Shown here piece by piece: positions 11,808 to 22,303 of a stretch of DNA of 64,000 nt (its first letter is position 1; each line of letters opens with the position of its first letter). Position numbers and translations under genes: made by a program. The stretch spans positions 160,023,352 through 160,087,351 of the forward strand of contig NC_080571.1 in NCBI RefSeq assembly GCF_030247185.1, read 5' to 3'. Source of the DNA: Malaya genurostris. Its lineage: Eukaryota > Arthropoda > Insecta > Diptera > Culicidae. Under the pieces are notes generated by a model. It made no database searches and was not told the origin of the DNA. It saw nothing but the letters and a program-made list of their open reading frames with translations.

Positions 11808-12500
11808 AGGTACTCACCTTGTGAGCCTGTCTACCAGGCCTTGTATGTCTAAACAGAAAATCTTCGCGAGAATCAAGAATCAATATTGCCAACAAATTAG
11901 TACTCCAGCACGGTATATACGAAAAGCATCACTCAAACTCGTTACGCAATACCAAAACAGCACTCGAACGCCACAGCTGCAGATTCGTCAAAATCACATT
12001 CGCATTCAGTCAAAACCTTAAAAAATAACATTCAAATATGCAAACAATACACAAAGCGAAACACCTTCCGCGCTGTTGGGTGAATAGGTGGACAGGTACT
12101 CACCTTTTGCACCTGTATCAAATGCCTTGTACAGATAATTACACATTCATCTTCACTGCATCGCACACAAACAATCAAACTTCTATTTCATTCAATCCAC
12201 ATAAAAAATGTCGATAAAATTGCCCGCGGGCATCCAGGGCTCAGTACTTGATGTAGCAAAATACGCAGTTTATTGAAATTGATATTTATTTGTATGTGCG
12301 CTTGTTCCATCCAAAACAGAGAAACGTTCCGAGATCACCATCCGAATTAGTTCAGCCTCCATTCATCCATTGGCCAGCGATCCAGTAGTGTAGTGTAGAA
12401 ATATTAGTCACCGAGAAGAAACAAAATAACGACCAAGTAGATACGCAAGCGAAAGTAGATTTATTGGACAGGTACTCACCTTGTGAGCTTGTGAACCAGG
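11808..12500 (-). promoter_or_regulatory. Three repeated splice-donor-like sites in BEL-2 leader
   Basis: Read on the minus strand, AGGTGAGTACCTGTCC occurs three times, ending near 11808, 12091 and 12469. Each is preceded by related text such as CAAGCTCACA. Each contains a strong 5' splice-site consensus AG/GTGAGTA. They sit between the 5' LTR and gag. Whether they are used is unknown. Confidence 0.4.
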
Positions 12501-12690
12501 CATTGAATCAAAAATTTCCTAGCAAATCCAAATCTACCAATGGCGTTATTTCCCCAAGTATGATGGCTGCTTCTCCGTTGGATGATGGCGTTCGAAGATC
12601 CAAATAACTTTCGTGATGGCGGAGCTTCGCCTTTATTCTCCGAATAAAAACGGTGCCACCGATGCCGCGTCGCTTTTCCGGAACACAAAA

Positions 12691-12710
12691 GATCCTGGTC
12701 ACGGCACCAA
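12691..12710 (-). promoter_or_regulatory. BEL-2 primer-binding site
   Basis: Directly inside the 5' LTR the minus strand reads TTGGTGCCGTGACCAGGATC. It begins TTGG as expected for a complement to a tRNA 3' CCA end. The tRNA was not identified. Confidence 0.6.
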
Positions 12711-13081
12711 TGTTTTGGCATTACCTTGGTGTGTTCCGGTTCGAATAAACGTCCGAGGCCAAATATGCGGACAGTTCTCCTTTTCTTGTACCTTTCCTTC
12801 CAGGTCTCAACTGCAGCAGAGTATCAACCGGCAAGTGCATGTACAGGTAAGTAATTCCCATGCAGATAGCCAACCAACGACGAGGATCGCAGCACCAGGT
12901 AAGTAAAAATGATTTCAGCCTGTTACTTAATCAAACTATATTTTACTAATTTTACTACACTACTACAATTTGCTACAATTTACTACAATTTGCACTTGGG
13001 CCTTGGTGGCCGACCTGTCGCAATGATAACAGTTTCGCTTCTCTCTTTATACTATACGTACTTCTTCTCACTATACTATAC
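12711..13081 (-). repeat. BEL-2 5' LTR
   Basis: On the plus strand it starts TGTTTTGGCATTACC. It shares its first part with the left LTR but diverges strongly in the middle. The outer end lies in a small tandem duplication of CTATACTATACGTACTTCT, so the exact edge is uncertain. Confidence 0.7.
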
Positions 13082-13730
13082 GTACTTCTAAATCACGCTC
13101 TGGAATTTCCCATGAGCTTTACCTAACACACTTCAATTGAACTGATCTAAACAATTTGAAAACTTTAGAAAAAGTTTGCTCCATTTTCCACACTAAAATT
13201 GATTGTGAACATTGTATACGTCATAATGGTATTGCAAACTTAACGCAATGTCGTCGTTACCAAGGCTTCGGCCATAGTACCAAATACTTTCAAATGGACG
13301 TACGGTGTTTGAATTGTGGTAAATCGCATTTGAAAACGTCTGTCCAATGAATGAAACCACTGATAAATTTTCATGTTCTAATTGTGATGGAAATCACAAA
13401 TCCAATTATTCGAAATGTTATGTCAGGGCAAAAATATTAAGCTCTCGTTCGCTTTAATAACAAGTCAAATCAACGACCTTAAATTTACAGAACATACCTG
13501 AAAATCAAAAAAAAAAAGATACAAATGGCACGCCTAATTCTTCTAAGGTGTTTATTTCTTCGAATGTGAAACAAAAAGTAGGTACGCCTTCCAATTCGTT
13601 TTCTAACGAAAACAGTTTATTAACAATTAGATCGACCACGTCATCATCTTCTTCTAATGACAGTTACGCTTTTATAACGGGTAGACAATTACCACTTAAT
13701 TCTTCTAATTACAAACAAAAAACGTGCTTA
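13082..13730 (+). pseudogene. Jockey J2, piece b (ORF1 C-terminal part)
   Basis: The text resumes at the J1-equivalent position near 1980 and runs to that near 2590. The open stretch 13156-13350 retains two cysteine knuckles (CRRYQGFGHSTKYFQMDVRC and CLNCGKSHLK), then a frameshift. A second open stretch at 13548-13751 matches the Ser-rich linker. It ends in AAAAAACGTGC, where another repeat begins. With piece a and piece c it forms one ordered element. Confidence 0.75.
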
Positions 13731-14885
13731 ATCCACCTAGCAGTGAGATGATACCTTTTTTATCAATCCGCATGTGTTTTATGCGTGAATATTCTACGGT
13801 GTTTCAGTTTTCATGACATTATTTTAATGACCGTCGTTTTAAGCGACAATTTGAGATTTTAATCACTCGTTACTCTGTAAAGTCGTAACTGCAAATCGGA
13901 TCGAATTTGAATCTAAAACTGGTACAATCGATTAAATATTCCATGATATGTAAGTTCCACTTTAGAGTTTACGGGAATATAAGTTACTTCCAGAGCCGGT
14001 ATTCAGGAACCAGCATAACCCAAACCGATTCGTATGGCCATATGACGAATAAATTGCAATAGTTTTGAGTAAAACCTTAAAGCTTTTCGGGATTGTCATC
14101 TTCTATATCGGTTTGAATTTTAAAAATTCATCACCCTGTAATTCCAGAATCGGAAGTCAAGATTGGATAAAATTTAATATTTTGTATGGGACTAGTTTAT
14201 TTTAATTTGAGATTTTGTTTTTGAAATTCGATTTGGCTTTTTTTCAGAAAACGATTAGGTTTTAAGAAACGATTCGATACTGGAACCGGAATTCAAAAAT
14301 CGGTATGGCCGAAGTCAGATAAATTCACCTGAGTAGGTGTATAGTTTATATTTGTTTCAAAATGTTTGAAAATCAGTGTAGACATCTTTGAGAAATCGTA
14401 GCACGAATTAAATTTTTGGGTGCCTTTGAATCGAAAACTGAAATAAGTTTATTTGGTTATCGACTATCTAAATCTGCTAACCCGATAAACCTGATTAATT
14501 TATGTAAAATAGACATTTTTATACTAATCACCCTATATCCTCGAAACCGGAAGTTGGATCTGACTGAAAAGCAAGATGTTTTATAGAATGTTAAAACTTT
14601 ACATTTGAATCTTAGATTTCATTTGATTCTTAGCTCGGTTCAGCCATCTACGAAAAAAATTAGTTACACAATTTTAATTTCGTTTCACATATCATCCTAT
14701 AGTTCCGGAACCAGAGGTCGGATCCAAACATAATTCAGGAAGCTTGTTTGGGAGCATACGACTTTTCATATGAATCTTATTTTGTAGAAAACGGTTGAGT
14801 CATCTTCGAAAAAAGGTATAAAATTGAGTGAAATTATTTGTCACACACTCATTTGCTGATCTCGACGAACTGATTCGAATGGTAT
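13731..14885 (+). repeat. Dispersed repeat, degenerate copy starting TTAATCCACCTAG
   Basis: It starts TTAATCCACCTAGCAGTGAG, close to the start at 30797 (TTAATCCACCTAGTGGTG). It continues through degenerate CCGGAAG-type monomers and ends in the GTCACACACTCA and GAATGGTATATG blocks, without the terminal hairpin. There is no coding potential. Confidence 0.65.
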
Positions 14886-16300
14886 ATGGGTATTATGTTC
14901 TTCCAGCATTTATTCGACGACACGACCAGGCACTTCGAAAAAAATCAGCATTAAAACTGCTCGCTAACGATTCACCGCCAGTTACCACAAATCTAGCGAC
15001 CCTTTGTAAATGATAAAAATAATCTTCTCGAGCAACACTGTTTAAGTTGCTATGGACTAGTTACCAAAGAACCCCAAAACAAATAAATATGTTTTGGAAG
15101 CGGCGGAATAGTTCTATTAGTGTTAAACTTTGTTCAAATTAAGCAGAAATGCATTTAAATGAACTCGATTTTCGGAATTTAATCGAAACTAAGGATGAAA
15201 CCAACGAACGAGGACAATGATCTGCTTCCAGCGATTTATCCGTACACTTCAACTGCTAGCTTTTCTGGGCAGTACGATTCGGTGTAATATACCGGTGTCA
15301 AAATTGTTTTGTGTCGGTTGATTGCGCTGAAGTGGAAACAGTATTTCACCTTGTTGGCCACTATTCGAGGATTACTAGTGGAATTCCACAAAGAAATCAT
15401 TTTACCGTACGTTATACAGGTACCGCCGAGCACTAGCATCGCTCAGCTCGTTGTCGGTCATTTCCATGTCTTCCTTCTCACACAACGGTTTCAAGTCAAG
15501 ACCTGAATTTTGAACTTGGCTTTATAAAAGACATAACTCATACTCCTCATTTTTTACATTCCGCTCGAGTCAGGTAAATCCATTAAAATGTTCCGTAATA
15601 TAATAACCGATCTGAAATATATTTTGTTTACATTCATCTTGCCTTCGATATGCAGTAACCAAGGTTATGGTGACTGTTATTCAAAATCAATAAGTATATC
15701 AACTTGTGCTGCCAGTTTAAAAAAATTCACTAGCGTTTTCGATTTGACATTTCCAGTTACTGAGGGGTAGTTAAATTTTTCGATACAGTTTTGATAGACG
15801 AGTGGCAGGTCGTGTCGTCGATTTATTGCTGTAAGTAGTTTAAAACAATATAATAATGGAATTGCTTACAACTCGAATATTCTGGTTTCGAGTTACTGGA
15901 ATCATCTGGTTTACATATGTCATATTCGAACGATTATGTTGCCAAAAACGAACCGTGCTAAAATCGGTCCGAGGCAAAATGTCATGAAAAAGGATGCTGT
16001 ACACAGTCTTTTGGTACTTAGAAACAATTGTATGTAACAGTATAAAAAATCGTATTTTACGTTGCTCCCCAGCATTTCTTTGCCATACAGCGCTCAAAAC
16101 TTCTACTGCTGGAATAGGGGGAAAAGTCGCTTACACAAAAATGTCGATATCTCCGTTAAAAATGGACGGATTTTAACAATCTATGGCTTGATGTATAGGT
16201 ATTACCGTGCGAAATCTAAGTCTGGAAACATATTCTATTTTCAAGGTCAAATGGGACAGATACTTTAAAAAATTTTAACATAAAACTTCGCAAAACTTAA
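14886..16300. other. Unassigned AT-rich segment
   Basis: No transposon protein or RNA gene was recognised. Short open frames occur on both strands, one of which (15588-15770) is listed separately. A minus-strand frame at 15236-15439 has several cysteines but no recognisable family. Confidence 0.4.
15588..15770 (+). CDS. Possible small secreted-like peptide, 60 aa
   Basis: The frame starts MFRNIITDLKYILFTFILP, a hydrophobic N-terminus resembling a signal or membrane segment, and continues with a short Cys-containing stretch (three Cys spread over about 20 residues). A TATAAAAG match lies at about 15523-15530, roughly 60 bp before the ATG, with no splice or poly(A) evidence. The family is not recognised. 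It could equally be a chance frame in AT-rich DNA, or a first exon. Confidence is low. Confidence 0.2.
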   Translation: MFRNIITDLKYILFTFILPSICSNQGYGDCYSKSISISTCAASLKKFTSVFDLTFPVTEG

Positions 16301-16580
16301 AAAGTAAACATCCCATCTCAAAACCATTCAATAGCTTTCTGGGTGACGGGGAGACCTTTCATTTGCGACTAGTTTGATCAAAATCGGTCCAGCCATCTCT
16401 GAGATCTCGACCTCTTAGTTGACAACACACATACACACACACATACACACACACGCGAACACTTGCTCAGTTCGTCGATGTGAATCGATTGGTATATGAC
16501 ACTCGGCCCTCCGGGCCTCGGAAAATTTTTCTAAAGTTTGAGCGAATTCTATACCTATTTTGCCTTTCTCTATAGAAAGG
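16300..16580 (+). repeat. Dispersed repeat end with hairpin, forward copy
   Basis: It contains GACCTTTCATTTG, GCCATCTCTGAGA, a CACATACACAC tract and CACTCGGCCCTCCGGGCCTC. It runs into the palindrome CCTTTCTCTATAGAAAGG at 16563-16580, which is shared with an inverted neighbour. Confidence 0.7.
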
Positions 16581-17040
16581 TATTAGAATTGCTGGAAAAA
16601 CCGACTTTCGAACGGAACCTCGGAGACCCATAGTGTTATATACCATTCGACTCAGTTCGACGAGATCGGAAAATGTCTGTGTGTGTATGTGTGCACTTTT
16701 AGAAGAAATTTGAAGGCGCTCAATTTTCTCAGAGATGGCTAAACCGATTTTAACAAACTTGGGCTAGTTTGAAAGCTACTGTCGGGCCATTGATCAAGTT
16801 CGAAGATCAAATGGCTGAGACTTTGGGTTCCTGAGCTATGATTGTATAAGTGACGTAACCGACAAAAAGCGTTGTATTTTAACGCGCTCAATTTTCTCAG
16901 AGATGGCTGAACCGATTTTAACAAACTTGGGCTCGTCGGGCCATTGATCATGTTCGAAGATGAAATGGTAGTGACTTTTGGTTCCAGATATATGATGGAA
17001 TATGTGACGTAACCGACAAAACACGTTGATTTTGACCGCT
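16563..17040 (-). repeat. Dispersed repeat, inverted copy with internal tandem unit
   Basis: From the shared hairpin, the reverse-oriented copy runs GAATTGCTGGAAAAACCG, then ATACCATTCGACTCAGTTCG and GTGTGTATGTG. It ends in two tandem units of about 130 bp, each containing CTCAATTTTCTCAGAGATGG and GGGCCATTGATCA. Confidence 0.7.
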
Positions 17041-17480
<440 letters not shown>

Positions 17481-18100
17481 CCCTCTATTTTCGTTATATA
17501 TACCCTCTATTTTCGTTAAGCTCTAGTGCTCAAAAGTTTAAGCACCTCGAAAAAAGCCTTCATGCAAAATTTGAGCTAAATCGGACATGCGTAAGGGGTG
17601 CTGCCCGGTGGTAAAGGTTTGACAATTTTCGATCTGGAAAAAGCACAATGTAGGGGGAGTACATGAAATTTCCAAAATCGAACATTTTGTCGTGAATACG
17701 ACTTACTTTACTATGGGGCGCCTTTTCAAAATTTACCCTCTGAGAGAGTGATAAGTTTTTGATCGTGAATATCTCCTGTTATATCTAACGAATCAACATA
17801 ATTCTTGCTACATGCCATCGGAAATATGATCACAATTTTATGATAAAACTTTCAGTTGTGTGACATATTCTTAAATAGTTTACAATTAAACTTTTCTGAA
17901 ATGTTTGGTATAAACGAGTATCAAAGAGGATAATTCATATGGCGCGTTTGCCTTTCTCGTATTTTGAAAGCTCAGTGATCTGTAGAAGGATTTATATAAT
18001 CTAACTACCAATAGAATCGAAAATCTTCAACTTGAACGTGTATTACAACAATATTGAAGTTTTTCAATAGTACACTATTGAAAAACCTGTTTGATTTAAC
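17481..18100. other. Unassigned segment after TA tract
   Basis: A 24-bp unit containing CCCTCTATTTTCGTTA is duplicated at 17481-17518. The rest resembles low-complexity mosquito repeat DNA and holds no recognisable gene. Confidence 0.4.
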
Positions 18101-18115
18101 CCATGACAGCACCAG

Positions 18116-18166
18116 CCAATCAGAACGCGAGATGTCTGTATCTATACAAGAGCATCCATATAAAAG
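18116..18166 (+). promoter_or_regulatory. Histone-type promoter remnant (CCAAT and TATA boxes)
   Basis: CCAATCAGA at about 18116-18124 is followed by TATAAAAG at about 18159-18166, upstream of the H2B-like ATG at 18293. This spacing suits an arthropod histone promoter. Activity is unknown. Confidence 0.45.
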
Positions 18167-18292
18167 TTGAATGGTTCACTTTTCCTATCATTTGCTGAGC
18201 AGCTCTCCCCGAAACAAGACACACGACAGCAACATCGAGGACCTGTCGTCTCATTGTTTCCCGATATGAATGCACGAGACACCGTCAGCACA

Positions 18293-18412
18293 ATGACACC
18301 GAAAAAGGCAGCCAAAAAGTCCAGCAAGGCCCATTGCCGAAACAAGACACACACGAGAACCATCTCAGATCTCAATATTTCCTACCAAAAGATTCATCAA
18401 GATGGGAGTTAA
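18293..18412 (+). pseudogene. Histone H2B-like N-terminal relic, copy A
   Basis: The frame starts MTPKKAAKKSSKAHCRNK. It is lysine/alanine-rich, like the N-terminal tail of insect H2B, then loses resemblance and stops after about 40 codons. The histone fold is missing. The ATG context, GACACCGTCAGCACAATG, is nearly repeated at copy B (19182). Assignment to H2B depends on the tail composition and on the nearby divergent H2A relic, so it is moderately supported. Confidence 0.45.
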
Positions 18413-18422
18413 AATAATTTGC

Positions 18423-18534
18423 ACCGTCACTAACACATTCAATTACGAACGGCAATGCGAAAGCGAAAGTGATGATTTTGAACACATCTTGATACTAGTT
18501 TACAAATATGCCGTGCGAAACAGAGTTGCCACAG
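18423..18534 (+). repeat. Duplicated segment beside H2B-like relic, copy 1
   Basis: ACCGTCACTAACACATTC and the following 100 bp or so recur at 19216-19341 after the second H2B-like start, with small changes and a 12-bp gap. The pair shows that the histone-relic block was duplicated locally. Confidence 0.8.
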
Positions 18535-18695
18535 ATCAATATGTATTTTTGTCGCGAGTATTTTAGTATGCGGCCGAAAACAAAAATTGTTAGAACAAAT
18601 GTTTCCACTTGATTTGCGCATTCTACTTTCCAGGCGTATCAGAACTGGCTAAACTTAAAGCAATTCTAAATATTTCTTTATCACAGTGATGTGGT

Positions 18696-18711
18696 CATCC
18701 TGAAAAGGACG
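18696..18711 (-). terminator. Histone mRNA 3' stem-loop
   Basis: Read on the minus strand, the sequence is a 6-bp stem CGTCCT/AGGATG (one G-T pair) around the loop TTTC, followed by ACCAC. This matches the form of the replication-dependent histone 3' stem-loop bound by SLBP, including the 3' flank. It lies just downstream of the H2A relic in the correct orientation. Confidence 0.75.
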
Positions 18712-18714
18712 GGG

Positions 18715-18970
18715 TTTTCAACGGATGGCCAGCTGCAGATGGCGAGGGATGATTTTCGTTTTCGTTGTCATGGGCAGCGTTACCGGTCAACTCCAACACT
18801 TCGGCAACCAAGTACTCCATCACTGCCGCCAGATAGACCGATGCACCAGCACTGACACGCTCGGCGTAGTTCCCCTTCCGAGGCAAACGATGGATTCTGC
18901 CGCCAACTGGGCACTTCAGACCAGCACGGTTTGAGCGGGACTTTACCTTGCCCTTAATTGTTCCTCCACA
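18715..18970 (-). pseudogene. Histone H2A pseudogene
   Basis: The minus-strand translation contains KVKSRSNRAGLKCPVGGRI, RKGNYAERV and VYLAAVMEYLVAEVLELTGN, an unmistakable H2A fold sequence of about 80 residues. It has lost the normal start codon, has an extra Gly in the PVGRIH segment, and shifts frame after the AAHDN segment. The IIPRHLQLAIR block can still be read, but in another frame. The C-terminal third is deleted up to a short distance from a preserved histone 3' stem-loop. H2A packages DNA with H2B; this copy cannot encode a working histone. Confidence 0.9.
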
Positions 18971-19014
18971 ATATGCTGTTAACAGCTCGACGACCCATTT
19001 AGTATTGCTGGCTC

Positions 19015-19108
19015 TTTTATATCGTTTCACTGTTTCCCGTTCTGCGTATAGGAAAGGAATTCTAACAAAGGGGACGTCCTACCGTGCTACCACTAGCACG
19101 TATAAAAG
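19015..19108. promoter_or_regulatory. Divergent histone H2A/H2B promoter remnant
   Basis: TATAAAAG lies on the minus strand at 19015-19022, about 45 bp before the H2A relic. Another lies on the plus strand at 19101-19108, about 75 bp before the H2B-like ATG. Back-to-back H2A and H2B genes sharing one short promoter are typical of insect histone clusters. Confidence 0.6.
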
Positions 19109-19181
19109 GAAATGTGATGTGAGAAATAGCGTCATTTAAGTTAAAGCAGCTACTCTGTACGTACGAGACACCGTCAGAACG

Positions 19182-19226
19182 ATGGCTCCGAAAACAGGTA
19201 GAAAAGCAGATTTGTACCGTCACTAA
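19182..19226 (+). pseudogene. Histone H2B-like N-terminal relic, copy B
   Basis: The start MAPKTGRKAD matches the MAPKTSGKA-type beginning of insect H2B. After about 10 codons the text jumps into the same downstream segment as copy A and stops. Position and direction relative to the H2A relic support the H2B call. Confidence 0.55.
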
Positions 19227-19341
19227 CACATTCAATTACGAACGGCAATGCGAAAGCGAAAGTGATGATGTTGAACACATCTTTATACTAGTATGGGGTC
19301 GTGTGAAAATATGCCATGCGAAACAGGGTTGCCATATATAC
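19216..19341 (+). repeat. Duplicated segment beside H2B-like relic, copy 2
   Basis: This is the second copy of the 18423-18534 sequence. It differs by small substitutions and a 12-bp insertion, and is followed by an ATT-rich microsatellite. Confidence 0.8.
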
Positions 19342-19439
19342 AGGTTAATCTGTATTATTATTATTACTATCATTATTATTATTAGAATCACTCTTGCATA
19401 CCGAAGATCGTAGATACATTTCAGACCAGGCCATTGCAA

Positions 19440-20216
19440 TTGTCTCGTACTGAAATTTCGAGAAGAATCAGATATCTTCGAACTTCATAGCTTCAATAAG
19501 AATAAACTACAAATTTGTCGTACCTAGCTTCCTATATTAGCAAATTAAAAAGGAATTGTTTCAAGTTTGGAATATATAGTTGTAGAATAGTAGCTGTTTA
19601 ATGTAACTAATCTGTACTTTAATGTAGGTGTATCGCTTCAAATTCTATTAGTGAAAAAGAGGAAAGCTTGCACAATTCATACAATCAATCAACTAACTGA
19701 TATTCGGAAAAGTGATGGGAGCGTGTCAGTTTTTTCGTATTCACGACATCCAGTTATGTCTCTGACATTACTCACCCGCCTTTTTGTTGATGCCGAAACT
19801 CTTAAAACTGCATGAAACATCAAAATTTGGTGTCATCTCAAAAAAAAAATTTTTTTGAAAAAATCAACTTTCTGTGACTGAAAAATTTTGATATATTTAA
19901 GTCCCAAAAAGTCGTTTTTTTCAAAAAAAATTTTTTTCGAGATGACACTAAATCTCGACGTTTCATGCAATTCTAAGCCTTTTTTCATCAAAATGTTTTT
20001 TTCGATTTCGAAAATTTCATGTACTATGTCTATGAAAATTCCATTAAGTTTACTAAGAAGGGTTTTTTTTAGATTAGCATCACTGTTCTCATACAAATAA
20101 GCAACGCAAATGTCAAGCACTAGTTTGGAAAAATGATGCTGACTGTGTGACATAAAAACTAAAGCATGCTTTTGTGAACTACTCGAATCAATCTGAATCA
20201 ATTGGTGTCAAAATTA
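19440..20216. other. Unassigned segment with one large inverted repeat
   Basis: No gene was recognised. An imperfect inverted repeat spans 19810-19968: GCATGAAAC at the left pairs with GTTTCATGC at the right, with TGTCATCTC/GAGATGACA inside. It could be a MITE relic, but no target duplication was seen. Confidence 0.45.
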
Positions 20217-20656
<440 letters not shown>

Positions 20657-20657
<1 letters not shown>

Positions 20658-20667
20658 GGCGCAGTCG
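20657..20667 (+). promoter_or_regulatory. Errantivirus primer-binding site
   Basis: TGGCGCAGTCG overlaps the LTR by one base. It matches the start of the tRNA-Ser-type primer site known from 17.6/297-like errantiviruses; the match breaks after 11 nt. Confidence 0.7.
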
Positions 20668-20837
20668 TGCGGATTTTTCCGAATAATTTTTAAACCGCAA
20701 TCGAGCATTCACGAGTGAATATTGTGAATTTGTGTTTAAAAACCGGGAAAATTCGTGAACCAAGAAATCCCATCCGCGAGTGAATATCGCAATCCAGAAC
20801 TCATCTAAGATCGCGAACGAACATCGTGAAATCAAAG

Positions 20838-20843
20838 GTAAGT
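20838..20843 (+). promoter_or_regulatory. Probable splice donor in errantivirus leader
   Basis: AAAG/GTAAGT is a near-perfect 5' splice site between the primer site and gag. A matching acceptor, TCTAATTTCAG, ends at 25742, 11 bp before the env ATG. Errantiviruses are known to make env from a spliced RNA. Use of these sites is inference. Confidence 0.6.
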
Positions 20844-20944
20844 CTGCATTTTTATATCTTTAAATAATTTAAAAAGTGAATAATTGAAGAAACAAAAGTG
20901 AATAATTTAAGAAACAAAAAGTGCATAATTTAATAAATTTTACA

Positions 20945-22303
20945 ATGGAATACCAAAACCAAATTGGCGAGCTGCGTCGTCTGTTAAACGAAAAAGACGA
21001 GCAAATCGCACAGCTTCAAGTGGAAGCAATCGGCGCTGCAGAAGCAGTACTCGCTGCTCAAGCGAGCGCTGCTGCGCAAAACCAAGTACCGCGTGTAGAG
21101 GAAATATTAAAATCCCTCCAAACGCCTCAAATTATCAAAGATTTGCCATCGTTTGATGGCAACCCCATAAAATTACATACATTTTTAAAGTCAATAGATC
21201 AATTGCTACCGATCATTGACAACGCTAGAGGAACTGCAATCTACAATGTCTGGTTGCAGGCTATTCGAAGTAAAATCCAAGGCGAGGCCGATAGCGTACT
21301 AGAGCTATACGGAACAAACCTCGATTGGAACGAAATTAAAAATAATTTAATCACGCATTATAGCGATAGGCGCGACGAAGTATGTTTGAGCCGAGACCTA
21401 TATCGCCTCGAACAAACAACGACAGTAGAAGACTTTTACGGAAAAGTCTCCCACATTATTTCACTACTAATCAATTTACTTAACCTGAACACGGTAAACG
21501 AACAGGTAAAGTTAGCAAAAATCAAACTATATCAGGATATGGGCCTTAAAGTTTTCTTAGGAGGATTAAAAGAGCCCCTAGGACCGATAATACGAGCACA
21601 AACTCCGTCAACACTAAAAGACGCTCTAAGACTTTGTTTAGAAGAAGCAAACTATCACCACGCAAGAAATCCAAACAGGCAGAACCAATTAATAATACCA
21701 CCTCCAATTCCAAATAAACTAGTTCAACACCCTGTTCAAAAGTATCCAATGCAAAATCGCGCACCATTTCCACGATTTCCATATAAGCCATTAACCCCAG
21801 CTCAAGGAAATCCAATTCATACACACAAACCGAACCCGTTTCACCTCAACCCTTTCCATAACCAAACCAAGAACCCTACAAATCCGCCTCCGTTCAACTT
21901 CCCCAGACAGCACTATTCAATACCGCATTCATTTAACATGCCACAACAACAACGTCCCATACAAAATGTGTTTGCTCCGCGATTTTTACCACAACCAAAA
22001 CAAGTCCCGATGGAAGTCGACCACTCCATCAGGTCCAGTAAATTGAACTATATGAACAGACCCAACTATCATATAGAGCATGATACATATAACTACGACG
22101 ACGACTATGATTATTATTATTATCACTATCCCGAGTCTGAAATAAGCAACAATTATCAACCTATAGAAAGCAATTCAAACGAGCACGTCGTTGACACACC
22201 CGAACTGGTAGCAGAAAACGATTCCGAAACAAAACCAAACGAAACAGCTCCAGTCGATGATTTAAATTTTCAACTGGCCGGCGGTCCATCGAGCCAGACA
22301 TGA
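20945..22303 (+). CDS. gag: Errantivirus Gag
   Basis: This is the structural polyprotein that forms the particle, 452 residues from the ATG at 20945 (context ACAATGG). An upstream in-frame ATG at 20921 is possible but less likely, because the MEYQNQIGELRRLL start leads straight into a heptad-like helix. The N-terminal 30-50 residues look coiled-coil. A capsid-like domain follows at about residues 60-230, and the C-terminal half is rich in Pro, Asn and His. No CCHC zinc knuckle is visible, as is usual in errantivirus Gag. A slippery heptamer lies 36 bases before the stop, and the stop overlaps the first pol ATG by 4 bases (ATGA). Confidence 0.85.
   Translation: MEYQNQIGELRRLLNEKDEQIAQLQVEAIGAAEAVLAAQASAAAQNQVPRVEEILKSLQTPQIIKDLPSFDGNPIKLHTFLKSIDQLLPIIDNARGTAIYNVWLQAIRSKIQGEADSVLELYGTNLDWNEIKNNLITHYSDRRDEVCLSRDLYRLEQTTTVEDFYGKVSHIISLLINLLNLNTVNEQVKLAKIKLYQDMGLKVFLGGLKEPLGPIIRAQTPSTLKDALRLCLEEANYHHARNPNRQNQLIIPPPIPNKLVQHPVQKYPMQNRAPFPRFPYKPLTPAQGNPIHTHKPNPFHLNPFHNQTKNPTNPPPFNFPRQHYSIPHSFNMPQQQRPIQNVFAPRFLPQPKQVPMEVDHSIRSSKLNYMNRPNYHIEHDTYNYDDDYDYYYYHYPESEISNNYQPIESNSNEHVVDTPELVAENDSETKPNETAPVDDLNFQLAGGPSSQT
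22261..22267 (+). promoter_or_regulatory. Candidate -1 ribosomal frameshift heptamer
   Basis: In the gag frame the sequence reads T TTA AAT, an X-XXY-YYZ heptamer. The -1 frame has a stop (TGA, 22258-22260) immediately before it and is then open through all of pol. So the heptamer sits at the very start of the only stretch where a -1 shift would join gag to pol. Confidence 0.6.

Larger units (their letters stand above)
6226..13081 (-). mobile_element. BEL/Pao LTR retrotransposon, degraded (BEL-2)
   Basis: Diverged long terminal repeats (6226-6558 and 12711-13081) flank gag-protease-RT-RNase H-integrase remains in the order typical of BEL/Pao, all on the minus strand. It interrupts the ORF1 of Jockey copy J2: J2 text ends at GAATGGTACTT and resumes at GTACTTCTAAATC, so GTACTT is the likely duplicated target, blurred by a local tandem duplication at the right edge. 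Coding segments are in several frames, so the copy is dead. LTR divergence shows that it is far older than the BEL element at 36.6-44.2 kb. Confidence 0.85.

Noticed and set aside
19810..19968. Inverted repeat as a MITE
   Set aside because: Pairing is mostly A/T homopolymer in the centre and no target duplication is visible, so it is listed only as structure within an unassigned segment.
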